DNA of 64,000 nucleotides from Phycicoccus sp. Soil748 (GTDB lineage: Bacteria; Actinomycetota; Actinomycetes; Actinomycetales; Dermatophilaceae): the NCBI RefSeq assembly GCF_001428025.1, contig NZ_LMSC01000012.1, forward strand, positions 140,547 to 204,546, read 5' to 3'. This document shows, piece by piece, positions 49,895 to 58,406 of the stretch. The notes beneath the pieces are model-generated. The model saw only the letters and a program-made list of their open reading frames with translations, made no database searches and had not been told where the DNA came from. Both the position numbers and the translations under genes were made by a program. The number at the start of each line of letters is the position of its first letter. The stretch's first letter is position 1.

Positions 49895-50470
49895 GTGCGC
49901 AAGATCGTGCTCTACACCCTGATGTCCCTCGACGGGGCGGTGGACGACCCTGACCGGTTCTTCATCCAGCCCGGGGAGCGCACAGCGGTGCCCGAGTTCG
50001 ACGAGGCCATGGTGGAGAACGAGGAACGGGTCATCGCGGCGCAGGACACGGTGCTGCTCGGTCGGGGCATGTACGACCAGTGGGCGCGGTTCTGGCCGAC
50101 CGCCGACGACCAGCCCTTTACCCGCTTCATCAACAGTGTCCAGAAGTACGTCATCACCTCCTCGCCCCTGTCGACCGCGTGGCACAACGCGGAGGCGGTC
50201 CACGAGCCCGTGGTGCAGTTCGTCCAGGGACTCAAGGCCCGACCCGGCGGCGACATCGGCATCCACGGCAGCATCGAGCTGGCCCAGTCGCTCCTGGCGG
50301 CCGGGCTCGTCGACGAGCTGCAGCTGGTGGTGGGGCCCACCGTCGGGTTCTCTGGGCGCCGGCTGTTCACCGGTGACGACCAGGTCCGCCGACTCGACCT
50401 CGTCCGAGCGCGGCCGACCCCCAGCGGGGCCGTCCTGCTGACCTACTCCGTCGGTCGGGAAGGCGCCTGA
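49895..50470 (+). CDS. Dihydrofolate reductase-like (RibD C-terminal) protein
   Basis: 191 aa. RibD_C/DHFR fold: KIVLYTLMSLDGAVDDPD, DTVLLGRGMYDQWARFWP, GGDIGIHGSIELAQSLLAAGLVDELQLVVGP. Members of this group are NADPH reductases of unknown substrate, not true folate enzymes. GGAGG lies 6 nt before the GTG. It stands alone between the FUSC gene and peptidase E. Confidence 0.88.
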   Translation: MRKIVLYTLMSLDGAVDDPDRFFIQPGERTAVPEFDEAMVENEERVIAAQDTVLLGRGMYDQWARFWPTADDQPFTRFINSVQKYVITSSPLSTAWHNAEAVHEPVVQFVQGLKARPGGDIGIHGSIELAQSLLAAGLVDELQLVVGPTVGFSGRRLFTGDDQVRRLDLVRARPTPSGAVLLTYSVGREGA

Positions 50471-50591
50471 ACTCCTGAGCGGGCGATGGGTCATGCGTCG
50501 TGCATCGCCAACGGCTGCCAAGGCGATGAGTTCCGCGAGGTGGCAGGGTCTACGCAACGTACGCAGTCCGCACTGACCTCGGGAGGCATCG

Positions 50592-51254
50592 GTGAAGCTC
50601 CTTCTCACCTCTGGCGGCATCACGAACCAGAGCATCCGCGACGCCCTCGTGGACCTGCTGGGCAAGGAGATCGCCGACTCGAAGGCACTCTGCATCCCCA
50701 CGGCGCAGTGGGGACACCCGATGTGCGGCCCGACCTCGGTGCGCGGCTTCGTCAGCGGCCTGCCGCCGTGGGGTGGGATGAGCAGCCTCGGCTGGGCCTC
50801 ACTGGGCGTCCTCGAGCTCACCGCGCTGCCCAGCATCGGGGAGGAACGCTGGGTCCCGTGGGTGTTGGACGCCGACGTGCTGCTGGTGGACGGCGGTGAC
50901 GCGACCTACCTGTACCACTGGATTCGGCAGTCGGGGCTGGAGGCCTTGCTGCCGTCCCTCACCGACACCGTCTGGGTGGGGGTGAGCGCGGGCAGCATGG
51001 TCACCACGCCGCGGATCGGTGACTACTTCGTGGAGTGGCCCTCCGCGCCTGACGACCGCACGCTGGGGCTCGTCGACTTCTCGATCTTCCCCCACCTCGA
51101 CCTCTTCCCGGGCAACTCCATGGAGCATGCGGAGAAGTGGGCCGCTGACATCGCTGGCCCGGCCTACGTCCTGGACGAGGAGTCGGCCGTCATGGTGGTC
51201 GACGGCGCCGTGGAGGTGGTGTCGGAGGGCCGGTGGCGGCGCTTTCCCTCCTGA
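50592..51254 (+). CDS. Peptidase E / type 1 glutamine amidotransferase-like protein
   Basis: 220 aa, S51 peptidase family. Ser nucleophile in VGVSAGSMVTTPRIG, preceded by VDGGDATYLYHWIRQSG; this fits alpha-aspartyl dipeptidase or the wider family of class I GAT-like hydrolases. A GGGAGG site lies 5 nt before the GTG. Catalytic His may be in FPHLDLFPG. Function beyond peptide or cyanophycin-like hydrolysis is not certain. Confidence 0.87.
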   Translation: MKLLLTSGGITNQSIRDALVDLLGKEIADSKALCIPTAQWGHPMCGPTSVRGFVSGLPPWGGMSSLGWASLGVLELTALPSIGEERWVPWVLDADVLLVDGGDATYLYHWIRQSGLEALLPSLTDTVWVGVSAGSMVTTPRIGDYFVEWPSAPDDRTLGLVDFSIFPHLDLFPGNSMEHAEKWAADIAGPAYVLDEESAVMVVDGAVEVVSEGRWRRFPS

Positions 51255-51282
51255 GGTGCGCCGGAGCGTGCGTCGGGGCCGT

Positions 51283-51831
51283 TCAATCGGTGCGAGTGCC
51301 AGTGGCCGGGAGGCGCTTGCCGTAGCAGCGTGAGAGGTCGGAGTCGGCGTAGTGGCCGAAGTCGATCGTCCGGGCGTAGCCGCTGGAGGTGTAGAGCGCG
51401 ATGGCGTCCTGCTGCACGACACCGGTCTCCAGGACGATCATCGTGACGCCGGCGGCCGCCGCGGTCGCCTCGAGCTCGGCGAGCACCAGCCGTGAGATGC
51501 CCAGGCGGCGGGCCCGCGGGGTGACATACATGCGCTTGACCTCGGCGGTTGTCGCGTCGAACCACGCGTCGAGGTCGGGGCGCAGCCGCCACCCGCCGGT
51601 GGCGACCGGGCCGTCGTCGTCGCGCGCCAGCACGAAGTGACCGGCCGGCGGGGTGAACTCGTCGTGGTCGATGGGGGAGTCGTCCGGTCCGCCGTAGATC
51701 GTGACGTAGTAGGCCTGCACCTCCGCGACCAGCTGCTGCACGTCGGGGTCGTCGAAGCGGCTGGCCATGAGCTGCACCGGACGGTCCGTCACTGCGCGGT
51801 ACGCCGCCGCGGCGCTGTCGTGGTCGGTCAC
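51283..51831 (-). CDS. GNAT-family N-acetyltransferase
   Basis: 182 aa. Acetyl-CoA motif A reads VKRMYVTPRARRLGISRLVL with the R-x-x-G-I pattern, followed by TMIVLETGVVQQDAIALYTSSGY. Substrate unknown; similar proteins acetylate small molecules or protein termini. GTG start at 51831, 8 bp after the stop of the Rossmann-protein gene on the same strand, so the two are probably transcribed together. Confidence 0.9.
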   Translation of the reverse strand: MTDHDSAAAAYRAVTDRPVQLMASRFDDPDVQQLVAEVQAYYVTIYGGPDDSPIDHDEFTPPAGHFVLARDDDGPVATGGWRLRPDLDAWFDATTAEVKRMYVTPRARRLGISRLVLAELEATAAAAGVTMIVLETGVVQQDAIALYTSSGYARTIDFGHYADSDLSRCYGKRLPATGTRTD

Positions 51832-51839
51832 GTCCGGTC

Positions 51840-52496
51840 TCAGTCGTGCAGGGCAGCCGCAGCTTCGGCCAGGGGCACCGACCCGCTCACGACCTCGAGC
51901 TGGGCACGGAGGCCGGCGCCGGAGCTCAGCAGCTCGGCGAGCAGCGCTGCGACGTCGGCCCGGGGCACCTCGCCGCGCCCGACGGACTCGCCCACCTGCA
52001 CGCGTCCGGTGCCGGGGTCGTCGGTGAGCCGACCCGGACGCACGATGGTCCAGGCGAGGTCGGTGCGGGCCCGCAGGTCGGCGTCCGCGGCACCCTTGGC
52101 CCGCAGGTAGACCTGGAACACGTCGTCGGAGTCGGGGTCTGCGGAGTCGGCGCCCATCGACGAGACCATGACGTAGCGCTCGACCCCTGCTGCGACGGCC
52201 GCGTCGGCAAGCAGTACGGCCGCACCACGGTCAACGGTCTCCTTGCGCGCCGCGCCGCTGTCCGGACCTGCCCCTGCGGCGAACACGACGGCATCTGCGC
52301 CTGCGATCGCGGCCGAGAGCGCCTCGACGGTGGTGTGCTCGAGGTCCACGACCGCGGCGCGCGCACCCTGCTTCTCCACGTCCGGGACGTGGTCGGGGTT
52401 GCGCACCAGCGCGACGGCCTCGTGGCCGCGCCCGGTGAGCTCCTTCTCGAGCAGCAGGGCGATCTGTCCGTGTCCTCCGGCGATGGCGACGATCAT
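51840..52496 (-). CDS. NAD(P)-binding atypical SDR protein
   Basis: 218 aa. Rossmann start MIVAIAGGHGQIALLLEKEL (GGxGxI), NmrA/YwnB-like pattern with VFAAGAGPDSGAARKETVDRG and VMVSSMGADSADPD. Relatives are NADPH-sensing or flavin-reductase-like epimerases; activity unknown. Probably first in a two-gene unit with the GNAT gene. Divergent from thrS. Confidence 0.9.
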   Translation of the reverse strand: MIVAIAGGHGQIALLLEKELTGRGHEAVALVRNPDHVPDVEKQGARAAVVDLEHTTVEALSAAIAGADAVVFAAGAGPDSGAARKETVDRGAAVLLADAAVAAGVERYVMVSSMGADSADPDSDDVFQVYLRAKGAADADLRARTDLAWTIVRPGRLTDDPGTGRVQVGESVGRGEVPRADVAALLAELLSSGAGLRAQLEVVSGSVPLAEAAAALHD

Positions 52497-52688
52497 GGTC
52501 CCTGTCTACAACCTCGCCGCCGGGACCGCGCGGCCGGGCGCCGCCGGACGTGCCGAGGGGGCTGCGTATCTCGCGCGCGGGCGCCGAGCGGCGGCCGATA
52601 GCATCGGAGGGCTGCGTACGGGTCCCGTGTGCGGCACCCCGACGGGGCCGGTCACCGGTCCCACCCCCTGAACCGAGGAGAGCGCACC

Positions 52689-54674
52689 GTGTCTGCCCAG
52701 ATCACCGTCACCATCGCCGGGAGCGAGCGACAGGTGCCGGAGCAGACGACTGCCGCCGACCTGTTCGAGGGTGACCGCGCGGTCCTGGTCGCCCGAGTCA
52801 ACGGCGAGCTGCGCGACCTGGCCCACGTGGTCGCCGACGGCGACGTCGTCGAGCCGGTGACCGCCCAGGAGCAGGACGGCCTCGACGTGCTGCGGCACAG
52901 CGCCGCCCACGTCCTCGCGCAGGCGGTCCAGGAGCTCAACCCCAAGGCGCGCCTCGGGATCGGCCCGCCCATCCGTGACGGCTTCTACTACGACTTCGAC
53001 ACCGAGGAGCCGTTCCAGCCCGAGGACCTCAAGGCCCTCGAGAAGACCATGCAGCGCATCGTCAACGAGGGCCAGACCTTCGTGCGGCGCGAGATCAGCG
53101 ACGCCGACGCCCTCGCCGAGCTCGCCGACGAGCCCTACAAGTGCGAGCTGATCGGGCTCAAGGGCGGCTCCGCGGGCGACGCGGCCGAGGGCGCCGACGT
53201 CGAGGTGGGTGGCGCGCAGCTGACCATCTACGACAACGTCAAGCGCGACGGCAGCCGGGCCTGGGGTGACCTGTGCCGCGGACCGCACGTGCCCACCACC
53301 AAGGTGCTCGGCAACGCCTTCAAGCTCATGCGCAGCGCCGCCGCCTACTGGCGCGGGTCGGAGAAGAACCCCCAGCTGCAGCGCGTCTACGGCACCGCCT
53401 GGGCGACCAAGGACGACCTCAAGGCCTACCTCGACCGCCTGGCCGAGGCCGAGAAGCGCGACCACCGCAAGATCGGCGCCGAGCAGGACCTCTTCAGCTT
53501 CCCCGACGAGCTCGGCTCCGGCCTGCCCGTGTTCCACCCCAAGGGCGGCGTCATCAAGCGGGAGATGGAGGACTACGTCCGCCGTCGGCACATCGAGGAG
53601 GGCTTCCAGTACGTCGGGACCCCCCACATCAGCAAGGACGGGCTGTTCCACACCTCGGGGCACCTGCCTTACTACGCGGACACCATGTTCCCGGCCATGG
53701 AGTTCGAGGGCACCGAGTACCGCCTCAAGGCGATGAACTGCCCCATGCACAACCTCATCTTCCGCTCCCGCGGCCGCTCCTACCGCGAGCTGCCGTTGCG
53801 GCTGTTCGAGTTCGGCTCGGTCTACCGGTTCGAGAAGTCGGGTGTGGTGCACGGCCTGACCCGCGTGCGGGGCATGACGCAGGACGACTCGCACTCCTAC
53901 GTCACCGCCGAGCAGGCTCCGGGCGAGATCAAGCACCTGCTGGACTTCGTGCTGTCGCTGCTGCGTGACTTCGGGATGGACGACTACTACCTCGAGCTGT
54001 CGACCCGCGAGACCGAGGGCGACAAGAAGGACAAGTTCATCGGCTCCGACGAGCAGTGGGAGCACGCCACCGAGGTGCTGCGTGACGTCGCGACCGGATC
54101 GGGCCTCGAGCTGGTCATGGACCCGGGCGGCGCGGCCTACTACGGCCCGAAGATCTCCGTCCAGGCCCGTGACGCGATCGGCCGCACCTGGCAGATGTCG
54201 ACCATCCAGTACGACTTCAACCAGCCCGAGCGGTTCGGGCTGGAGTACCAGGCTGCCGACGGCTCCCGCCAGCAGCCGGTGATGATCCACTCGGCCAAGT
54301 TCGGCTCCATCGAGCGGTTCCTCGGCGTGCTCGTCGAGCACTACGCCGGTGCGTTCCCGCCCTGGCTCTCCCCGGTGCAGGTCCTCATGGTGCCGGTCGC
54401 GGAGGAGTACTCCGACTACCTGCACGACGTGGCGGACCAGCTGCGGCGCAAGGGGATCCGCGTCGAGATCGACGACAGCGACGACCGGTTCCCCAAGAAG
54501 ATCCGCAACGCCAGCAAGTCGCGCGTCCCCTTCACGCTCATCGCCGGCGAGGAGGACCGCTCCGCCGGTGCAGTCTCGTTCCGCTACCGCAGCGGCGAGC
54601 AGAAGAACGGTGTCCCGGTGGCGGACGCGATCGCCGAGGTCGTGGCCGCAGTGGAGTCCCGCACCCAGGTCTGA
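52689..54674 (+). CDS. thrS: Threonyl-tRNA synthetase
   Basis: 661 aa. TGS domain (1-65), editing-like N2 domain with [11 protein letters not shown], class II catalytic core with [10 protein letters not shown] and motif 2 [14 protein letters not shown], and a C-terminal anticodon domain ([16 protein letters not shown]). It charges tRNA-Thr. GTG 52689 follows GAGGAG; the frame is open further upstream but has no better site. No T-box leader is seen in the 192 bp before it. First of the conserved thrS-HIT-pgsA order. Confidence 0.98.
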   Translation: MSAQITVTIAGSERQVPEQTTAADLFEGDRAVLVARVNGELRDLAHVVADGDVVEPVTAQEQDGLDVLRHSAAHVLAQAVQELNPKARLGIGPPIRDGFYYDFDTEEPFQPEDLKALEKTMQRIVNEGQTFVRREISDADALAELADEPYKCELIGLKGGSAGDAAEGADVEVGGAQLTIYDNVKRDGSRAWGDLCRGPHVPTTKVLGNAFKLMRSAAAYWRGSEKNPQLQRVYGTAWATKDDLKAYLDRLAEAEKRDHRKIGAEQDLFSFPDELGSGLPVFHPKGGVIKREMEDYVRRRHIEEGFQYVGTPHISKDGLFHTSGHLPYYADTMFPAMEFEGTEYRLKAMNCPMHNLIFRSRGRSYRELPLRLFEFGSVYRFEKSGVVHGLTRVRGMTQDDSHSYVTAEQAPGEIKHLLDFVLSLLRDFGMDDYYLELSTRETEGDKKDKFIGSDEQWEHATEVLRDVATGSGLELVMDPGGAAYYGPKISVQARDAIGRTWQMSTIQYDFNQPERFGLEYQAADGSRQQPVMIHSAKFGSIERFLGVLVEHYAGAFPPWLSPVQVLMVPVAEEYSDYLHDVADQLRRKGIRVEIDDSDDRFPKKIRNASKSRVPFTLIAGEEDRSAGAVSFRYRSGEQKNGVPVADAIAEVVAAVESRTQV

Positions 54675-54712
54675 GCGCGGTCTGGGGTCGGTGCCACCAA
54701 CTCCCGCCCCGA

Positions 54713-54770
54713 CTCAGTGAGCGCGAAGTGTCGGCAACCGACCCCGGTTCCGACACTTCGCGCTCACTCA
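54713..54770. repeat. Inverted repeat, copy 2 of a dispersed element / terminator
   Basis: Perfect 19-bp arms AGTGAGCGCGAAGTGTCGG (54716-54734) and its complement (54750-54768), with an inner AACC/GGTT pair. Similar to the repeat at 1344-1401. It lies between convergent thrS and a GNAT gene and includes the GNAT stop codon. Confidence 0.8.
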
Positions 54771-55280
54771 GTGTGTGGAAGCAGCGGTACTGCGCCTGCT
54801 CGACCGGCCGCGTGGACGCCAGACCATGCGCACGTCCGGCGCGCCCTCCTCGTTGTCGCCGTCCGTGTGCTCGACGGGCACGAAACCGTGCCGCTCGTAG
54901 AACCGCAGCGCGTCGGTGTTGCTCTCGAACGCCCACAGCTGCAGCCCCTCGGGGAACCGTTGCTTGGCGACGTCCAGCAACCGCATCCCGAGGCCGTGGC
55001 CGGTGTGGTCGGCCCTGAGGTAGAGGTGGCCCAGCACGTCCGGAGCGACCACGGCCAGGAACCCGACCAGCCGGCCGCCCGACTCGGCCACCCAGACCTC
55101 GAACTCGGCCAGCAGCACGTGCTCGACGAAGGGCAGGACGCTCTCGCGGGGGTGCACGATCATCGGGATGTGCGGCACCGACTCGCGGCGCGCCTCCCAG
55201 AAGAGCTCGGCAAGGTCCTCGGCATCGGCAGGGGTGCCTCGACGCAGGCTGGTGCGGGCAGGCTCGGTACGGGTGCTCAC
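54768..55280 (-). CDS. GNAT-family N-acetyltransferase
   Basis: 170 aa. Motif A reads VLGHLYLRADHTGHGLGMRLLDVAKQRF and the C-terminal part WAFESNTDALRFYERHGFVP is typical. Substrate unknown. Start chosen as GTG 55280 (a second GTG is adjacent at 55283); the longer frame would overlap the divergent HIT promoter. Its TGA lies in the dispersed inverted repeat. Not part of the thrS-HIT order in M. tuberculosis, so probably a local insertion. Confidence 0.87.
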   Translation of the reverse strand: MSTRTEPARTSLRRGTPADAEDLAELFWEARRESVPHIPMIVHPRESVLPFVEHVLLAEFEVWVAESGGRLVGFLAVVAPDVLGHLYLRADHTGHGLGMRLLDVAKQRFPEGLQLWAFESNTDALRFYERHGFVPVEHTDGDNEEGAPDVRMVWRPRGRSSRRSTAASTH

Positions 55281-55351
55281 CACCCCATTCTGCCGAGGGG
55301 GGACCACGTCGTACCCGGCCCCCTGCGCCGTGCCCTGCATAGGATCGGGGC

Positions 55352-55972
55352 ATGAGCCACCCACCCGAGCCGCACACCGACTTCGCGAGCGTCCCGGACG
55401 GGTTCGAGCGGCTGTGGACCCCGCACCGCATGGCCTACATCTCCGGCGAGCGGCCGAGCGAGGACGCCGGCGACGGCTGCCCGTTCTGCGCGGCCCCCGG
55501 GCGTGGTGACGCGGAGGGGCTCGTCGTCCACCGCGGCGAGCACTGCTACGTCGTGATGAACCTGTTCCCCTACAACCCCGGGCACGTCCTGGTGTGCCCC
55601 TACCGCCACGTCTCGCTCTACGTCGACCTCACCGACGAGGAGACCCTGGAGCTGGGTCGCCTCACCAAGGAGGCCATCGGCGCACTCGACGCGACCTCCC
55701 AGCCCATGGGCTACAACATCGGCATGAACCAGGGCGCCGTCGCGGGCGCGGGCGTGCAGGCGCACCTGCACCAGCACGTCGTCCCGCGATGGGGCGGCGA
55801 CATGAACTTCCTGCCCATCATCGGGCAGACGAAAGCTCTTCCGATGCTGCTGGAGGACGTCCGGAGCCGGCTGGCGGCGGCGTGGCCCTCCGCCGTCCCG
55901 GGAGGCGCGACAGGAGCCGGGACCGGCCCCGCGACCGGTTCCGCGACCGCAGCCGCTCCCACGGACGGGTAG
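55352..55972 (+). CDS. HIT-family hydrolase / Ap4A phosphorylase-like
   Basis: 206 aa. HIT motif AHLHQHVVPRWGGD and a zinc-like pair GCPFCAAPG; the pattern FPYNPGHVLVCPYRHV is that of Rv2613c-type Ap4A phosphorylases, found next to thrS and pgsA in actinobacteria. It breaks down dinucleoside polyphosphates. The last 30 residues are Gly/Ala/Thr repeats, and 155 bp of the 3' end overlap the convergent HTTM gene. TAGGAT 6 nt before the ATG suggests a leaderless mRNA. Confidence 0.92.
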   Translation: MSHPPEPHTDFASVPDGFERLWTPHRMAYISGERPSEDAGDGCPFCAAPGRGDAEGLVVHRGEHCYVVMNLFPYNPGHVLVCPYRHVSLYVDLTDEETLELGRLTKEAIGALDATSQPMGYNIGMNQGAVAGAGVQAHLHQHVVPRWGGDMNFLPIIGQTKALPMLLEDVRSRLAAAWPSAVPGGATGAGTGPATGSATAAAPTDG

Positions 55973-56783
55973 ACCACCACGGCCCGAGCCGCTCCAGCGG
56001 CAGGAAGCTGAGCAGGCACACGACCAGCGGCAGGAAGTGGATCTTGAGCATGAGGTAGGTGCTCAGGTGGAACCCGGCCCAGAAGGCGAGTCCTGCATAC
56101 AGCGCCCGGCCGCGCAGCCACAGCAGGACAGGCGAGCAGAACTCGGCGACCAGCACCACCCACTGCAGGGCGTGCGTGAGGGCGGGGTGCGAGCCGACCC
56201 AGGGGCCGATCCCGTTGGGACGCCTGGTGAGCGCCCAGATGAGGGTCGCACCGTTCGCCCAGCCCCACCCGCCGAACCGCATCTTCGCGCTGGCCGACAG
56301 CCAGTAGATGCAGACTGCCCCGACCTGCACCATGCGGACCGCCCAGCCGGCGGCCTGCGAGCGCACGTCGACGTCGGCCACCCGCGCCCGGCCCGCGGTG
56401 GGCAGCACGAACAGCGCCAGCACGAGGGCGAAGTGGTCGTGGTCCACCTTGGAGTAGGCGAACGCGTTGCTCACCCAGTCGAGCATCCCCACGGCGCAGA
56501 CCCAACCCGCGATGCGAGGCAGGCGGCCGGTCGCCGCGACCAGCGCGCTGAGGACGATGACGCCGAGGAGCACGTGCACGTAGGTGTGTGACGGTGCCGG
56601 CAGGTGCAGGGCGTCGCGCACCACGAGCCCGCGGTAGAGGCTTGGTGGCACGTCGCCGTGGGGGATCGGGTCGGTGACGATCCACAGGACATCGAGCAGG
56701 ACGAACGGGTAGATCACGTGCCGGAGCCACGCGACCCGGGCCAGCGGGACCGCGGGGACGAGGAACCGCTCGAGGGCGTTCAC
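55818..56783 (-). CDS. HTTM-domain membrane protein (gamma-carboxylase-like)
   Basis: 321 aa with about eight membrane helices (HVIYPFVLLDVLWIVTD, HVLLGVIVLSALVAATG, FALVLALFVLPTAG and others). The HTTM family includes the membrane part of vitamin K-dependent gamma-carboxylase; bacterial members often occur with DCC thiol-redox proteins, as here. The 40-residue Arg/Ser-rich C-terminus lies antisense to the HIT gene. GTG start overlaps the previous stop (GTGA). Reaction unknown. Confidence 0.85.
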   Translation of the reverse strand: MNALERFLVPAVPLARVAWLRHVIYPFVLLDVLWIVTDPIPHGDVPPSLYRGLVVRDALHLPAPSHTYVHVLLGVIVLSALVAATGRLPRIAGWVCAVGMLDWVSNAFAYSKVDHDHFALVLALFVLPTAGRARVADVDVRSQAAGWAVRMVQVGAVCIYWLSASAKMRFGGWGWANGATLIWALTRRPNGIGPWVGSHPALTHALQWVVLVAEFCSPVLLWLRGRALYAGLAFWAGFHLSTYLMLKIHFLPLVVCLLSFLPLERLGPWWSTRPWERLRSRNRSRGRSRLLSRLPGRRRATPPPAGSGRPPAASEELSSAR

Positions 56784-57343
56784 CTGCCGTCCTCCCCGCC
56801 CGGTATGCCGCTGGGGCGCGGGTCGAGGGGGTCGCGCACCTGCCAGGTGGCGAGGGTCGACGTGGTGGCGTTGCCCGTGGGGATGTTCGTCGAGGTGTTG
56901 CGCAGCCAGATGGTCCGGTAGGCGGCCTCGAGGGGGAGCCGGCGCCGGTGCAGCACCGCGATGTCCTGGAGCAGGGCCGGGTCGGCAATGATCCGTGGCG
57001 CCTGGCCCTCGATCTCGGAGCGCTCGATACCGATCATCTCCTTGGACAGCGGCACCCGGACCACCTCGCCGTCCACGGTGAGCGCGTCCATCGTGAGGGA
57101 GTTGATGACGCCGTCGTTGCGGACCGAGAACGCGTACTGCGACATCGGCCCGAACGGCCACCACTGGTCGTTGCCCACCCAGGTGCCGAGGCACACGGTC
57201 GTCACGACGGCGGCGGTGGTCGCGAGGCGCCACAGCACGGAGTAGGAGCCCAGCTCACCGGACCGCGGCTGGGGCAGGGCGCCCGACGAGGCCGGTGCGA
57301 GCGTGCCCGACGACCCTGCGCGACGCCCCCTCATGGCCGTCAT
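56780..57343 (-). CDS. Hypothetical membrane-anchored partner of the HTTM protein
   Basis: 187 aa. One membrane segment (VLWRLATTAAVVTTVCLGTWV) after a Ser/Gly/Pro-rich N-terminus, then an extracellular-type domain beginning GNDQWWPFGPMSQYAFSVRNDG. I do not recognise the family. The WPFGPMSQY part recurs in proteins beside HTTM genes in actinobacteria, by memory only. ATG 57343 or 57334. Coupled to the HTTM gene by a GTGA overlap, and divergent from the DCC gene with only 28 bp between starts. Confidence 0.7.
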   Translation of the reverse strand: MTAMRGRRAGSSGTLAPASSGALPQPRSGELGSYSVLWRLATTAAVVTTVCLGTWVGNDQWWPFGPMSQYAFSVRNDGVINSLTMDALTVDGEVVRVPLSKEMIGIERSEIEGQAPRIIADPALLQDIAVLHRRRLPLEAAYRTIWLRNTSTNIPTGNATTSTLATWQVRDPLDPRPSGIPGGEDGR

Positions 57344-57371
57344 GGTGCCACGCGGATGAGAGACTTCGGCC

Positions 57372-57779
57372 ATGGACATGGCCAGGGACAGGGAACGAGG
57401 CCTGCTCATCTTCGACGGGGACTGCGGCTTCTGCACGACCAGCGCCCGCTTCGTCTCGCGCTGGGTCGACCGCCGCGACCGCTACGACGTGCGGCCGTGG
57501 CAGGAGCTCGACCTCGGCTCCCTCGGGGTGACCGAGGCCGACTGCATCGAGGCCGCCCAGTTCGTGCGCCGCGACGGGTCGGTCCTGGCGGGGCACCGCG
57601 CCATCGCCGCGGGGCTGACCCACGGGGCGCCGCTGTGGCGGCCCCTGGGGCACCTGCTCACGCTGCCGGGCGTCTCGCAGCTGGCTGCCCGTGTCTACGC
57701 CTGGGTCGCCGACCACCGCTACGCCCTTCCCGGCGGCACCGCGGCGTGCGCGCCCGGGATCCCCGCCCAGCCTCAGTAG
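57372..57779 (+). CDS. DCC-family thiol-disulfide oxidoreductase-like protein (DUF393)
   Basis: 135 aa. The defining motif DGDCGFC (16-22) holds the redox Cys pair, followed by RFVSRWVDRRDRYDVRPWQEL. DCC proteins have a thioredoxin-like fold and often pair with HTTM proteins, present here on the other strand. Substrate unknown. ATG 57372 is the first of two (MDM). It ends 12 bp before pgsA, so it may read into the PIM operon. Confidence 0.88.
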   Translation: MDMARDRERGLLIFDGDCGFCTTSARFVSRWVDRRDRYDVRPWQELDLGSLGVTEADCIEAAQFVRRDGSVLAGHRAIAAGLTHGAPLWRPLGHLLTLPGVSQLAARVYAWVADHRYALPGGTAACAPGIPAQPQ

Positions 57780-57791
57780 GCTGCCCCCACC

Positions 57792-58406
57792 ATGCTCAAC
57801 AAGTACGCACGTGCCCTCTTCACGACCATCTTCACGCCGGTTGCCAGGCTGTTCCTCAAGCTGGGGATCAGCCCCGACGTCGTGACCATCGTCGGGACCC
57901 TCGGCGTGTGCTTCGGCGCCTTGGCGTTCTACCCGCGCCACGAGTTCTTCTGGGGCACGATCGTCATCACGCTCTTCGTGTTCTCCGACACCGTCGACGG
58001 CGTCATGGCCCGCATGTCCGGCCGGTCCGGCCGCTGGGGCGCCTACCTCGACTCCACCCTCGACCGGTTCGGCGACTCGGCCATCTTCGGCGGCCTCGTC
58101 CTCTGGTACGCCGGCCGCGGCGACGACTTCCTCATGGCCGGCCTCGCGCTCGCGTGCCTCATCCTCGGCAGCGTCGTGTCCTACGCCAAGGCGCGCGCGG
58201 AGGGGCTCGGCTTCTCCGCGGACGTCGGCATCGCCGAGCGCGCCGACCGCCTCGTCGCCGTCCTGGTGACCACGGGCCTGGTCGGCCTCGGCCTGCCCGA
58301 GGTGGTGCTGACGATCGTCCTGGCGCTCCTCGCCGTGGCGAGCCTGGTCACTGTGGTGCAGCGCATGCTCATGGTGCGCCGCCAGGCGCTCACCGCAGCC
58401 CAGTGA
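57792..58406 (+). CDS. pgsA: Phosphatidylinositol phosphate synthase (CDP-alcohol phosphatidyltransferase)
   Basis: 204 aa, six membrane helices. The CDP-alcohol motif D-x2-D-G-x2-A-R-x8-G-x3-D-x3-D is present as D66, D69, G70, A73-R74, G83, D87 and D91 (DTVDGVMARMSG, GAYLDSTLDR). In actinobacteria the enzyme at this position joins CDP-diacylglycerol and inositol-1-phosphate to make PI phosphate, the base of PIMs. The stop overlaps the acyltransferase (GTGA), and pimA follows, so these are coupled. Confidence 0.93.
   Translation: MLNKYARALFTTIFTPVARLFLKLGISPDVVTIVGTLGVCFGALAFYPRHEFFWGTIVITLFVFSDTVDGVMARMSGRSGRWGAYLDSTLDRFGDSAIFGGLVLWYAGRGDDFLMAGLALACLILGSVVSYAKARAEGLGFSADVGIAERADRLVAVLVTTGLVGLGLPEVVLTIVLALLAVASLVTVVQRMLMVRRQALTAAQ

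Noticed and set aside
52497-52688. T-box leader before thrS
   Set aside because: No specifier stem, T-box motif or terminator pair is seen in the 192 bp upstream.
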